10,983 nucleotides of DNA from DATLFA01 sp039934635 (GTDB lineage Bacteria > Actinomycetota > Acidimicrobiia > Acidimicrobiales > WLNW01), in NCBI GenBank assembly GCA_039934635.1, contig JBDTLT010000194.1, positions 1-10,983 on the forward strand. The letters run 5' to 3'. The notes beneath the pieces were generated by a model that was not told where the DNA came from, did not search any database, and saw only the letters and a list, made by a program, of their open reading frames with translations. Made by a program: the position numbers and the translations under genes. This document shows, in pieces, positions 1 through 7,316 of the stretch. The stretch's first letter is position 1, and the number at the start of each line of letters is the position of its first letter.

Positions 1-981
1 GGGATCGCGGAGATCACCTACGGCGACATTCTCGAGATCGAGGATTGCGCCCGGCTCTCGAAAGAGACCGGGGTGCGCATCACATGGGGCTCGGTGCTGC
101 CGGGGCTTTTCGGCCCGCCCGGTGCCGCGATCGAGATGCTCGAACGCGGCAAGTCGGTGGAAGGCGGCGACATCTGGCCCCAGACGAGCACGCGCTTCAT
201 CACCACGCTGCACAGCATGAAGAACCCCAACACCTGGGCGCGAGTGCCGACCCATCAAGCGGTGATCGGGTGTTCGGCGGATGTGCAGATGTCGATCTAT
301 GCCGACCGTGCGTGGCGCGAGCGAGTGATCGCCGAAGGCCAGGCGTTGTGCGAAACGACCAACTTCCTCGACCACGACATGGATTGGTGGTTCGAACGCA
401 CCTCGGTCGTCGAGACCGAACTGCACAAGGACTTGATCGGCATCCCGTTGCTCGAGCTCGGCAAGAAGCGCGGCGAGCATCCCTTCCACACGATGATCGA
501 GTTGGCGCTCGAAGAGAACCTCGAGACGCGCTTCCAAACTCGATCGCGCGCGACCTACGACGAATTGCGGGCGCTCGTGCAGGATCGCCGGACTGTGCTC
601 GGCGCGCACGACGGCGGCGCCCATGTCGACATGTTGTGCGATGCCTGTTTCCCGACGTACACCTTGCGCTATTGGGTGCGTGAGGAGGGAGCGTTGACGG
701 TCGAGGAGGCGGTCTACCGCTTGTCCGGTCAGCCGGCAGAGGTCTTCGGCCTCACCGATCGTGGTTTCATCAAGCCCGGGCTCGCCGCGGACCTTGTCGC
801 GTTCGACCCGGCGATCGTGGGCGAGACCGACTTCGAGCGGGTCTATGACTTCCCTGCCGACGGCGACCGCCTGATCTCGCGTGCAAGGGGCATCAACCAC
901 ACGTGGGTCGCCGGCATCCCGATCGTCACCGACGGCGAGTTGCTCGCCGATGCTTGTCCCGGTGCGGTGGTGAGCGCGTGA
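1..981 (+). CDS. Amidohydrolase family 3 protein (D-aminoacylase-like), C-terminal part, 5' truncated by window
   Basis: The frame is open from base 1 and ends in TGA at 979-981, so about 326 C-terminal residues of a protein normally near 550-580 residues are present. The metal-dependent TIM-barrel amidohydrolases of this group (N-acyl-D-amino-acid deacylase, dihydroorotase-like) hydrolyse amide bonds. The visible landmark is LGAHDGGAHVDMLCDACFPT, where the Asp of AHDGGAH sits at the usual catalytic or metal-binding position. It is followed by VREEGALTVEEAVYRLSGQPAEV and by the closing beta-sandwich segment with GLAADLVAFDP, typical of Amidohydrolase_3. The N-terminal HxH metal site lies outside the window. 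The first in-frame ATG (73) is internal to the domain and not a start. The substrate cannot be read from sequence. It may form a transcription unit with the reductase 68 bases downstream, but nothing shows this. Confidence 0.88.
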   Translation, partial: GIAEITYGDILEIEDCARLSKETGVRITWGSVLPGLFGPPGAAIEMLERGKSVEGGDIWPQTSTRFITTLHSMKNPNTWARVPTHQAVIGCSADVQMSIYADRAWRERVIAEGQALCETTNFLDHDMDWWFERTSVVETELHKDLIGIPLLELGKKRGEHPFHTMIELALEENLETRFQTRSRATYDELRALVQDRRTVLGAHDGGAHVDMLCDACFPTYTLRYWVREEGALTVEEAVYRLSGQPAEVFGLTDRGFIKPGLAADLVAFDPAIVGETDFERVYDFPADGDRLISRARGINHTWVAGIPIVTDGELLADACPGAVVSA

Positions 982-1049
982 GAGGTCCCGGCGGCCCCGC
1001 CGTTCGTGAGGCGCGATGAGAATCAACACGCCACATCGTCTCTAGCGAC

Positions 1050-1676
1050 ATGAAACTCACCGTGCAGACGTTCCTGACCCTCGACGGCGTGATGCAAGCA
1101 CCCGGCGGACCTGAAGAAGATCCGAGCGACTCCTTCACCCACGGCGGCTGGCAGGCCCCGTTCGACGACCCGGCCATCGGCGAGTTCGTCACCGAGCTCA
1201 ACAGCCATGCCAGCGCGTTCTTGCTCGGTCGCAGGACCTTCGACATCTTCCGCGGCCACTGGCCTGATCAGACCGACCCCGCCGACCCCATTGCCACGGC
1301 GATCAACTCGCTACCCAAGTACGTCGTGTCCAACTCGCTCCGCGAGGCCGACGCCACGTGGCGCGGCGCGCACCCCGACACTGCGCGCGTCGTCAACGGT
1401 GATGTCGTGGCAGCGATTCGTAGGCTCAAGAACGAGCCGGGCGACGAGCTGCAGATGTGGGGGAGTGGCAAGCTGCTCGAGACACTGCTGCGCCACGAGC
1501 TCGTGGACCGCTTCCGCCTGATGACGTATCCCGTAGTTCTCGGCTCTGGTCGTCGCTTGTTCAACGACGGCAACCTCCCGGTGACGATGCGCCCGGTCGA
1601 TCTCGCCGTTACGGATCTCGGCGTCGTGATCGGTACCTACGAACCAGCCGGTCCGATTCGCCACGGTCAGATGTAA
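1050..1676 (+). CDS. Dihydrofolate reductase family protein (RibD C-terminal domain)
   Basis: The 208-residue protein has the single-domain RibD_C / YyaP-YwjB architecture. It opens with the beta strand MKLTVQTFLTLDGVMQAPGG, where TLDG is the family signature at the active-site edge. LLGRRTFDIF follows near residues 58-67, and the NADPH-binding part has MWGSGKLLETLLRHELVD and YPVVLGSGRRLF. Family members are NAD(P)H-dependent reductases; most have no proven substrate, and true folate reduction is not implied. The start is the ATG at 1050 because the conserved first strand begins there. No good Shine-Dalgarno sequence precedes it, so expression may be leaderless or weakly initiated. Length is normal and no damage is seen. 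Whether it is co-transcribed with the amidohydrolase 68 bases upstream is open. Confidence 0.9.
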   Translation: MKLTVQTFLTLDGVMQAPGGPEEDPSDSFTHGGWQAPFDDPAIGEFVTELNSHASAFLLGRRTFDIFRGHWPDQTDPADPIATAINSLPKYVVSNSLREADATWRGAHPDTARVVNGDVVAAIRRLKNEPGDELQMWGSGKLLETLLRHELVDRFRLMTYPVVLGSGRRLFNDGNLPVTMRPVDLAVTDLGVVIGTYEPAGPIRHGQM

Positions 1677-1722
1677 CCGCAAATGGCATCTATCGGTTCG
1701 CGCGATGCACCTGTCTCGAGCG

Positions 1723-1818
1723 CTATCGGTTGATGATCGCGAGCGGCAGCAGCGCGGACACGAGCAAATTCGGAACCTCGACCATCTCACTGACTTCGAG
1801 GTCGACGGCGACGCTGTA
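1723..1818 (-). pseudogene. Possible C-terminal remnant of an unidentified minus-strand gene
   Basis: Read on the minus strand, this stretch has G or C in nearly every third codon position and ends VEVPNLLVSALLPLAIINR followed by TAG. It has no start codon that would make a gene: upstream it runs straight into the truncated head of the VOC gene relic, which is coded on the other strand. The simplest reading is the last 30 or so codons of a gene whose body was deleted. I do not recognise the family. It could also be a chance open stretch in G+C-rich DNA, so the call is tentative. Confidence 0.25.
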
Positions 1819-1826
1819 AATCGCTT

Positions 1827-2109
1827 GTGATCCCCGTCTCCGATGTCGATCGCGCCAAGCACTTCTACGCGACGGTGTTGGGCTTCCGGCTCGACGCCGA
1901 CTTCCCGGGCGACACCGGCTTTCGGGTGGTGCAGTTGACACCGCCCGGCTCGAAGTGTTCGGTCATCTTCGGCCAGGACGTGACGGCGCCCGCCCCGGGC
2001 TCGGCGGACGGTTTGATGCTCGTCGTGAACGACATAAACGCGGCGCGCCGCGAGCTGTCCCGTTGCGGCGTTCAGTGATCCAGACGGCAACGGCTGGTTG
2101 TTGCAGGAA
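1827..2109 (+). pseudogene. Broken VOC / glyoxalase-fold protein gene (internal deletion and frameshift)
   Basis: From GTG 1827 the frame reads VIPVSDVDRAKHFYATVLGF, then a stretch with VVQLTPPGSKCSVIFG and GLMLVVNDINAARRELSRCGV. This is the first half of a VOC (vicinal oxygen chelate) protein of the roughly 120-150-residue kind. It then stops at TGA 2076-2078. The expected C-terminal motif FSDPDGNGWLLQE is present immediately after, but one frame over (2071-2109). From family knowledge, about 35-40 residues normally lie between these motifs, so a frame-breaking deletion has joined them near 2070/2071. The 5' end is also short: an in-frame TGA at 1791-1793 and the lack of an ATG or clear ribosome binding site suggest loss of the first few residues. 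An 83-residue product could be made but would lack the second half of the fold, including a metal ligand strand. Confidence 0.75.
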
Positions 2110-2267
2110 AGGGGACGTCGTCGCGCGTTGATGACAGCACACGTCCCCGCGTGCGACGCTGTACCCCTTCCGTCGCGCCAGCGACGAGCGCCACGATGGG
2201 CAGTCCGGCAATGACCGCGTCGGTGTCGCGGCCCGAGCGCAATACGATGCAGTTGATCTGAACGCTC

Positions 2268-2273
2268 GGAGGT
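2268..2273 (+). promoter_or_regulatory. Ribosome binding site of the TauD/TfdA dioxygenase gene
   Basis: GGAGGT lies six bases before ATG 2280 and is one of the strongest Shine-Dalgarno matches in the window. It fixes the start and shows that the gene directly beside the broken VOC region is itself intact at its 5' end. Confidence 0.75.
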
Positions 2274-2279
2274 ACGGGG

Positions 2280-3104
2280 ATGAGCATCGAGGTTCGTCGA
2301 CTCACCGGAGCGATCGGCGCACGGGTCACGGGCATCGACTTGCGCGAGCCGCTCGACGACGGAGCAGTGGCCGACATCCGCAAGGCGCTGCTCGACCACG
2401 AAGTGCTCGTCTTTCGCGATCAGCCGATCACGCCCGAACAACACATTCAGTTCGCGCTGGCGTTCGGCGAACTGCACACACCACCGGTACGCACCAAGCA
2501 CAGCCCCTGGCCCGAGATCAACGTGCTCGATCAGGTCAACGCACGGGGCGAGGGTGCCGACAACTGGCACAACGACAACACCTATGTTGCCGTACCACCA
2601 ATGGGATCTGTGCTGCACCTCGTGCAGGCACCGTCGGTCGGCGGTGATACCTGCTTCGCCAGCATGACCGCGGCCTATGACGCGTTGTCCGCCCCGGTGC
2701 AACGCATGCTCGACGAACTCGTCGCCGTACACGACGTCACCAAGTCGCTCACCAAGGCACTCGCGTATGGACATCTCGACGCGGACCTCGACGCCATGCG
2801 CAAGCAGATGCCGCCGGTGCGCCATCCAGTCGTGCGCACGCACCCGGAGACCGGCCGTAAGGCGCTCTTCGTGAACCCCAACTCGACCGTGCGCATTGCC
2901 GACCTGAGCGAGGCAGAGAGCGATGCCATCTTGGGCTTCCTCTACACGCATGTGAAGCTGCCCGATTTCCAATGCCGCGTCGAATGGGACGAGACCACGC
3001 TCGTCTTTCTCGACAACCGGTCGTGTCAGCACTACGCCGTTCCCGACTACGACGAACGTCGGGTGCTGCATCGCGTCACCATCAAAGGCGACCCACTGGC
3101 CTGA
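2280..3104 (+). CDS. TauD/TfdA family Fe(II)/2-oxoglutarate-dependent dioxygenase
   Basis: The 274-residue protein has the full jelly-roll iron site. WHNDNTY supplies H97 and D99, and QHYA near the C terminus supplies the distal H251. R265 in LHRVTIKGD matches the 2-oxoglutarate-binding Arg of TauD (H99, D101, H255, R270 there). The N-terminal GARVTGIDLREPLDDGAV and VLVFRDQPITPEQH are also typical. Such enzymes hydroxylate a substrate next to a sulfonate, ether or similar group using O2 and 2-oxoglutarate and release succinate and CO2. The actual substrate is unknown, and no sulfonate transporter or desulfonation gene is adjacent. The ATG at 2280 is supported by GGAGGT at 2268-2273 with a six-base spacer. 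It converges on the glycosyltransferase gene, with only 17 bases between the stop codons. Confidence 0.93.
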   Translation: MSIEVRRLTGAIGARVTGIDLREPLDDGAVADIRKALLDHEVLVFRDQPITPEQHIQFALAFGELHTPPVRTKHSPWPEINVLDQVNARGEGADNWHNDNTYVAVPPMGSVLHLVQAPSVGGDTCFASMTAAYDALSAPVQRMLDELVAVHDVTKSLTKALAYGHLDADLDAMRKQMPPVRHPVVRTHPETGRKALFVNPNSTVRIADLSEAESDAILGFLYTHVKLPDFQCRVEWDETTLVFLDNRSCQHYAVPDYDERRVLHRVTIKGDPLA

Positions 3105-3121
3105 TCGCACTCGGCGGGCCA

Positions 3122-4549
3122 CTACGCGCCGGCGCTTTCGTCGACCACTTCTTGGTAGAGGTTGGCAAACGCGTCCGCCGACGAGGCCCACGAATACTGG
3201 TCGCGAACAAACCGGGCGGCGCGTTTGCCGCGGGCGGCTCGATCAACAGGGTGCGACACCGCGTCTGCGAGCGCCTGCGCGGTTGCTGCGACATCATCGG
3301 GCGGCACGAGCCATCCGGTGGGTTGCATCGGATCGACATTGATGAACGACCGCGGGCCGCCGGTGTTGGTCGCGATCGGAGGGAGCCCCGCGGCCATTGC
3401 TTCCAAGTAGACGAGGCCGAACGGCTCATCGACCGACGGCGCAGCGAACACGTCGCCACTGCCGAGGATCTCCGCGAGATCGTCGTGATCACGCCAGCCG
3501 GTGAAGAACACGTTGTCATCGCCGAGTCGGCGCACGGTGTCGTACGGGTGCTCGCCTTCCCATTCCCCCGGGAATCCACCAACGACCACGAGCACGGATC
3601 GGTGGCCAGTGGTCAACCGCATCGAATGGTGAGCTTCGATCAGCAACTGCAAGCGTTTGAACCGCAGGAAGCGGCCGGCGAACAACACGACCGGCACCGG
3701 TCCCGCTCCCTCGTCGGTGAATGCCGAGAGATCGGCTTCCTCGTAACGGATCGATCCCTCGGCGCCCCCTCGATACCACCCTCGAGGATCGTCGACGAGC
3801 CAGCGCCTCCACTGGGCGAGCCGCTCAGTCGGTGAGCGAACTGTCGGAGCGAACAGCTCCGGATCGACCCCGTTGGCGATCGTCGTGACGCGCGCAGGTT
3901 CGACGCCGAGCAGCGCCACCGCGAGTTGATGTCCTTCCGCAGAGATGACCACTACTCGGTCCGATTCGCAGGCCCATCGCCGCATCCGCGCCACCCATGC
4001 GCCGCTGAACCGTCCAGGGTGCTGCGGAAGGGTTCCATCCACCACGGATGCCAGCATCTTCAGTTCGGTTCCGTGGAGGTGCGTAACAACTGGCGCGTCC
4101 GGCCACAGCGCACGCACCGCCTCGTGCATGGGGGTCAGGTGATGCAGGTGCATCACGCTCGGGATGGCGGTGTGCTGCGCGAAGTGTTGGGTCCAACTGC
4201 GGACCTGTCGGGCGAACGCGGCATCGTCGAGGTCGACGAAGACCCGATCCGGCGCGCCGGGCTTGTCCTCATACGAGGCGTGCAGCGGAACTGTCGCTGA
4301 CATCGGATCTTCACCGTCGGCCCATCGGTCTGTCGCGGCCGAATAGTCAAGGGATTTGGCCCGGGTGCCGGCGAAGAACCGGGCCGCGTTCGAGTTCTCC
4401 GACGCGGTTCCGAGCGAACCGGTGAACAGCGTTGGCTCCCAGCGGCTGCCCGCAAGAGCCCGACAGAGATACCGAGCCACCTGCGCGCTACCACCGCGAG
4501 GGAAGAAGTAAAAACCCATGACCGCTTCGGGCCCCACTGATGACGACAT
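3122..4549 (-). CDS. GT4-family glycosyltransferase (GT-B fold)
   Basis: This is a retaining nucleotide-sugar glycosyltransferase of the GT4 kind, about 475 residues. The N-terminal acceptor domain has FPRGGSAQVARYLCRAL and HLHGTEL (about 157-163). The C-terminal donor domain has AGRFLRFKR (R293 and K298 contact the nucleotide diphosphate in the family) and VDEPFGLVYLEAMAAG, giving the EX7E pair E375/E383. TNTGGP follows. Between the domains, near residues 240-285, is an extra segment rich in Trp, Arg and Asp, longer than the usual linker. ATG 4549 is chosen over the upstream GTG 4579 because GGAGAG lies just before it; the later ATG 4519 lacks a ribosome binding site. Its start is 40 bases after the stop of the FAD monooxygenase gene, so the two are probably co-transcribed. 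Donor and acceptor are unknown; no capsule or mycothiol cluster surrounds it. Confidence 0.9.
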   Translation of the reverse strand: MSSSVGPEAVMGFYFFPRGGSAQVARYLCRALAGSRWEPTLFTGSLGTASENSNAARFFAGTRAKSLDYSAATDRWADGEDPMSATVPLHASYEDKPGAPDRVFVDLDDAAFARQVRSWTQHFAQHTAIPSVMHLHHLTPMHEAVRALWPDAPVVTHLHGTELKMLASVVDGTLPQHPGRFSGAWVARMRRWACESDRVVVISAEGHQLAVALLGVEPARVTTIANGVDPELFAPTVRSPTERLAQWRRWLVDDPRGWYRGGAEGSIRYEEADLSAFTDEGAGPVPVVLFAGRFLRFKRLQLLIEAHHSMRLTTGHRSVLVVVGGFPGEWEGEHPYDTVRRLGDDNVFFTGWRDHDDLAEILGSGDVFAAPSVDEPFGLVYLEAMAAGLPPIATNTGGPRSFINVDPMQPTGWLVPPDDVAATAQALADAVSHPVDRAARGKRAARFVRDQYSWASSADAFANLYQEVVDESAGA

Positions 4550-4589
4550 CCACTCTCCGATCGGTCGATCAGTTGTCACCTCTTGGCGG

Positions 4590-5981
4590 TCAGGTCACGG
4601 CAGCGAGCAGTTGGTCTCGTGTCGGCTGCACCGGTGTCCACGCCTCGGCGCCGAACTCGATGACCCGCTCGAACACGCCTTTGCGCGCGAGGACCTCGGC
4701 AGTAGTCGCCTTGAGGGTTGCGATGTCTCGAAAGTTCTCGTACACGAACTGGTCGCGGTGGCGCGCGTTGTTGGTTGCGATGAACCCGAGCGCGGCCGGG
4801 TCGGTGTGTTGGTGGATACGACCCTCCATTGCGGCCTCGATGTCTGGTCCGCGAACGCGGTCGTAGTCGATGGTCGCTCGAATGAACGGCCGGGCCCGCC
4901 GATCGGTGGCGGTCGACCACGCAGTAGAGATCGCGGCCGCGTCGTCGAGCACCGGGGCGATCGCGTCGACGACGTCGACGGTATGAATGATGCCGATCGC
5001 GATACCTCGGCCGATCGAAGGGTTGGTGAAGGCGAACGCATCGCCGAGCGGCACCAATCCGGTCGCGACGGGCACGCCGTCCGCAACGAATTCGCGGATC
5101 GTGTTGGAGGTGCTCGTCATCGACGTCGGCTCCGTGATCGGTTCGCCGTCCACCCAGTGCGCGTGGTCAGGAAGCAACCGGTAGACACGCTCGAACACTG
5201 CGGGGTCGCGGAGATTTCGCAACGCCTTGTCGGCCGGGTGGTTGTACAGGGTTGCGCCCCAGATGTTGTCGTCGCCGTGGATCGTCAAGGCCGAGATGCT
5301 GCCGAGCGGAGTGAGCATCTCGCCGCGGTACTCCGGGAGCTCGCCGCGGTAGAACCTGGTCGTATACACAAAGCCCACTTCGGTCGACTCGGTGCGCATC
5401 TCCCTGCCGCCGGCATCGACGATCATCTGTCCGATCGCCGAGCGACGTCCCGACGCATCGACGACGAGATCGGCCGACAACGTCTCTCCACCCGCGAGGC
5501 GAACCCCGACGATGTGGGGAACGCCGGGAACGACCTCTGGTCCCGTCACCAATGATTCGACGACCGCGCCGCGGCGAATTTCGACGCAGGGTGTCTTCGC
5601 GGCGGCACGCGCGAAGGCCAACTCGAGAACGGGGCGGCGTGATGTGGTGAGTGTCGCGTACTTCGGATCGGGATTGGGCGCTGGATCTGGTGCACAGAAG
5701 ATCACGTCGGCATGTAGCTCTATCGCGCCCACGCCGCGAAGCTCATCGATGACCGACGGAAGGTGTTCCTCGAGAGCCCATCGACCACCCGGTTGTAGAT
5801 AGTGAATCTGGCGAAACTGCGGAACGGCGCGACGTTCCCATCGCTCCCACGCGTCGGTTGGCGAGTCGGGCATCGGCGCCGAGTCGCGTTCGAGCACGGT
5901 CACGGCTGCGCCCGCACCCGCGAACTTCATTGCCGCGGTCAAGCCCGTCGGTCCGCCTCCAACGACGATGACATTCGCCAT
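4590..5981 (-). CDS. FAD-dependent monooxygenase / oxidoreductase, group A (PHBH-like fold)
   Basis: The 463-residue protein starts MANVIVVGGGPTGLTAAM, giving the dinucleotide-binding GGGPTG at residues 8-13, with the acidic end of the second strand at ERD. SRRPVLELAFARAA (about 114-127) resembles the FAD-contacting segment of these enzymes. DLVVDASGRRSAIG (171-184) is the DG-type motif, with DASG in place of DGxxS, and PLGDAFAFTNPSIGRGIAIG (311-330) is the GD motif with NPxxGxG. These features define single-component NAD(P)H aromatic hydroxylases and related oxidoreductases; the substrate is unknown. ATG 5981 is preferred to the upstream in-frame start at 6038 because the first beta strand begins there. 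Only a G-rich stretch, not a clear Shine-Dalgarno, precedes it. A TATACG on the minus strand (6021-6016) could be a -10 box for an internal promoter, but no matching -35 is seen. Confidence 0.88.
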   Translation of the reverse strand: MANVIVVGGGPTGLTAAMKFAGAGAAVTVLERDSAPMPDSPTDAWERWERRAVPQFRQIHYLQPGGRWALEEHLPSVIDELRGVGAIELHADVIFCAPDPAPNPDPKYATLTTSRRPVLELAFARAAAKTPCVEIRRGAVVESLVTGPEVVPGVPHIVGVRLAGGETLSADLVVDASGRRSAIGQMIVDAGGREMRTESTEVGFVYTTRFYRGELPEYRGEMLTPLGSISALTIHGDDNIWGATLYNHPADKALRNLRDPAVFERVYRLLPDHAHWVDGEPITEPTSMTSTSNTIREFVADGVPVATGLVPLGDAFAFTNPSIGRGIAIGIIHTVDVVDAIAPVLDDAAAISTAWSTATDRRARPFIRATIDYDRVRGPDIEAAMEGRIHQHTDPAALGFIATNNARHRDQFVYENFRDIATLKATTAEVLARKGVFERVIEFGAEAWTPVQPTRDQLLAAVT

Positions 5982-6074
5982 GCCCCACCCCACGTTGTCG
6001 ATGCTGGTGCAGCACCGTATACCCGGGCACGGCGGCAATCGTCCCCGGCACGAAATGCACGACGAACCGCTTCG

Positions 6075-6725
6075 TCAGACGAGGAGTGGTTCCACCCACG
6101 CTGAGTACTTCTTGCGCCACGACAGCGCCAGCATGAGTCGGATCGGTACTGGTGGTGGTGGTGGCTGCTGCGCTCGAGGAATGCTACGAATCATTTCGTC
6201 GAGCGACGCCACCGCTATCGATAGGTGCTGCCGCGGGATCGACTTGAGCGCTTCTTTGTCCATCTGGTCCCACTGCTTGGGCAGTACGGAGTCGGCGATG
6301 GCCGGCACGATCTTTTCGTCTTCGATGTCGAGGTGAGGGAAGAACGCGTCGCGCACCGCGATGAGCGACTCATATAGCGCCCTTTGATGGGCCGCATCAG
6401 GTGTGCGTTCGATTGCGGCCACCGCGGAATCGACGGCCTCGATGCTTTGAACCAGTTGCTGATGATCGTCTTCTAGTTTGCCGACGAGTTCGCCCATGTC
6501 GGGCCGCACCGCCACAAGCGCCGGGAAGATCTTGTCGTCCTCGGTGTGATGATGATGGTGCAGGACCTCGGAGTAGAAGGTCCAGCGTGGTCTGAAGACG
6601 GACTGGAGCTGCGAAGGCTCCAGCTTTTCGCTCGCATCGACCAGGCGGGTCGTCGCGAGGCGAAACGTCTTGTGGACCACTTGGTAGATCCGCGTGTCTG
6701 CCTGAGATGAGTGCTGTGCTGCCAT
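6075..6725 (-). CDS. Haemerythrin HHE cation-binding domain protein
   Basis: The 216-residue helical protein carries the diiron ligands of the HHE family: H18 (YQVVHKTF), HxxxE at H58/E62 within a run of five His, H88 (EDDHQQL) and HxxxE at H131/E135 (PHLDIEDEKIVPAI). Such proteins bind O2, NO or oxidants at a non-haem diiron centre; the physiological role is unknown here. After the bundle comes a linker with five consecutive prolines (188-192) and a basic, aromatic tail (LSWRKKYSAW). The ATG at 6725 is chosen because GGGAG stands seven bases upstream; the more distal ATG at 6752 would read through that site. It is first in a minus-strand series followed, after 93 bases, by the FAD monooxygenase, and is divergent from the DUF664 gene. 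No signal peptide is seen, so it is cytoplasmic. Confidence 0.92.
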   Translation of the reverse strand: MAAQHSSQADTRIYQVVHKTFRLATTRLVDASEKLEPSQLQSVFRPRWTFYSEVLHHHHHTEDDKIFPALVAVRPDMGELVGKLEDDHQQLVQSIEAVDSAVAAIERTPDAAHQRALYESLIAVRDAFFPHLDIEDEKIVPAIADSVLPKQWDQMDKEALKSIPRQHLSIAVASLDEMIRSIPRAQQPPPPPVPIRLMLALSWRKKYSAWVEPLLV

Positions 6726-6802
6726 GTGCCATCTCCCTTCGCTTCCCCACAATGGCGCTGGAATTCCGTAGCACAGTACTCAAACGCGACGGGCGACCGC
6801 AG

Positions 6803-6808
6803 TAATGT
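6803..6808 (+). promoter_or_regulatory. Possible -10 box (TAATGT) for leaderless transcription of the DUF664 gene
   Basis: TAATGT fits the actinobacterial TANNNT -10 form and ends six bases before GTG 6815. With that spacing, transcription would begin at or near the start codon itself. The absence of any Shine-Dalgarno before this GTG agrees with a leaderless mRNA. No convincing -35 element is visible around 6780. Confidence 0.35.
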
Positions 6809-6814
6809 CGATCT

Positions 6815-7312
6815 GTGCCGTCTCGCGATGCGCCATCTGAGTCGTGGACGAAAGAGCTTCGAAGCCGCCTCGACGAGTTGATCGAAATGTACCGCTCCGC
6901 GCTGCACGACAGTCTCGACGGATTGACCGACGAAGAATCACGGCTACGCCTCGTGCCGTCGAACACAACACTGCTGGGTTTGGTCAAGCACGCCACGTTC
7001 GTCGAGGGCGTGTGGTTCGACCAAGCCGTCAGTGGCCGAACCTACGCCGAGATCGGCATCGCGAGCTCGGTCGAGCGGTCCTTCGCGCTCAACGATTCGG
7101 ATACCATTGCGTCCATTCGGCGGGCCCATCGAGAACGCTGCGAGATGTCGAGGCGCACGATGGCAGAGCTGCAACTCGATGCAGTGGTCCACGGACGCGG
7201 CGAACGGGCGGTCTGGGCCCTGCAACTCCAAGTGCTACGTGAGCTGGCACAGCACGCGGGTCATGCCGACATCTTTCGCGAGCAGATCCTGGCGCGACGA
7301 ACCTCTGGCTGA
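6815..7312 (+). CDS. DinB-like / DUF664 family protein (putative thiol-dependent transferase fold)
   Basis: The 165-residue protein has the DinB/MDMPI four-helix-bundle pattern. The first helix is ELRSRLDELIEMYRSAL, and SLDGLTDEESRLRLVPSNTT leads into GLVKHATFVEGVWF with H59. The C-terminal ELAQHAGHADIFREQIL contains H147 and H150. These His residues form the metal site in the family; DUF664 members in actinobacteria are often linked to mycothiol or bacillithiol-type transferase chemistry, but the substrate here is unknown. The GTG at 6815 gives the expected length, and no ribosome binding site precedes it. It is divergent from the haemerythrin gene (89 bases between starts) and convergent with the Baeyer-Villiger monooxygenase gene, the stop codons being four bases apart. 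Confidence 0.88.
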   Translation: MPSRDAPSESWTKELRSRLDELIEMYRSALHDSLDGLTDEESRLRLVPSNTTLLGLVKHATFVEGVWFDQAVSGRTYAEIGIASSVERSFALNDSDTIASIRRAHRERCEMSRRTMAELQLDAVVHGRGERAVWALQLQVLRELAQHAGHADIFREQILARRTSG

Positions 7313-7316
7313 TCCG

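Noticed and set aside
45..683. Plus-strand open frame within the amidohydrolase
   Set aside because: Out of frame with the amidohydrolase domain and Arg-rich throughout.
2110..2279. Minus-strand coding relic in the spacer before the dioxygenase
   Set aside because: A stretch reading AVIAGLPIVALVAGATEG looks protein-like, but codon bias is mixed and neither end resembles a gene boundary.
3105..3121. Terminator between the convergent dioxygenase and glycosyltransferase genes
   Set aside because: Seventeen bases with no stem or T-run.
1311..3191. 626-codon minus-strand open frame opposite the reductase, VOC relic and dioxygenase
   Set aside because: It lies opposite recognisable plus-strand genes, is Arg/His-rich with no domain, and is the expected antisense shadow in G+C-rich DNA.
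4518..5555. 345-codon plus-strand open frame
   Set aside because: Antisense to the FAD monooxygenase; composition is Arg/Asp/Val-rich shadow sequence.
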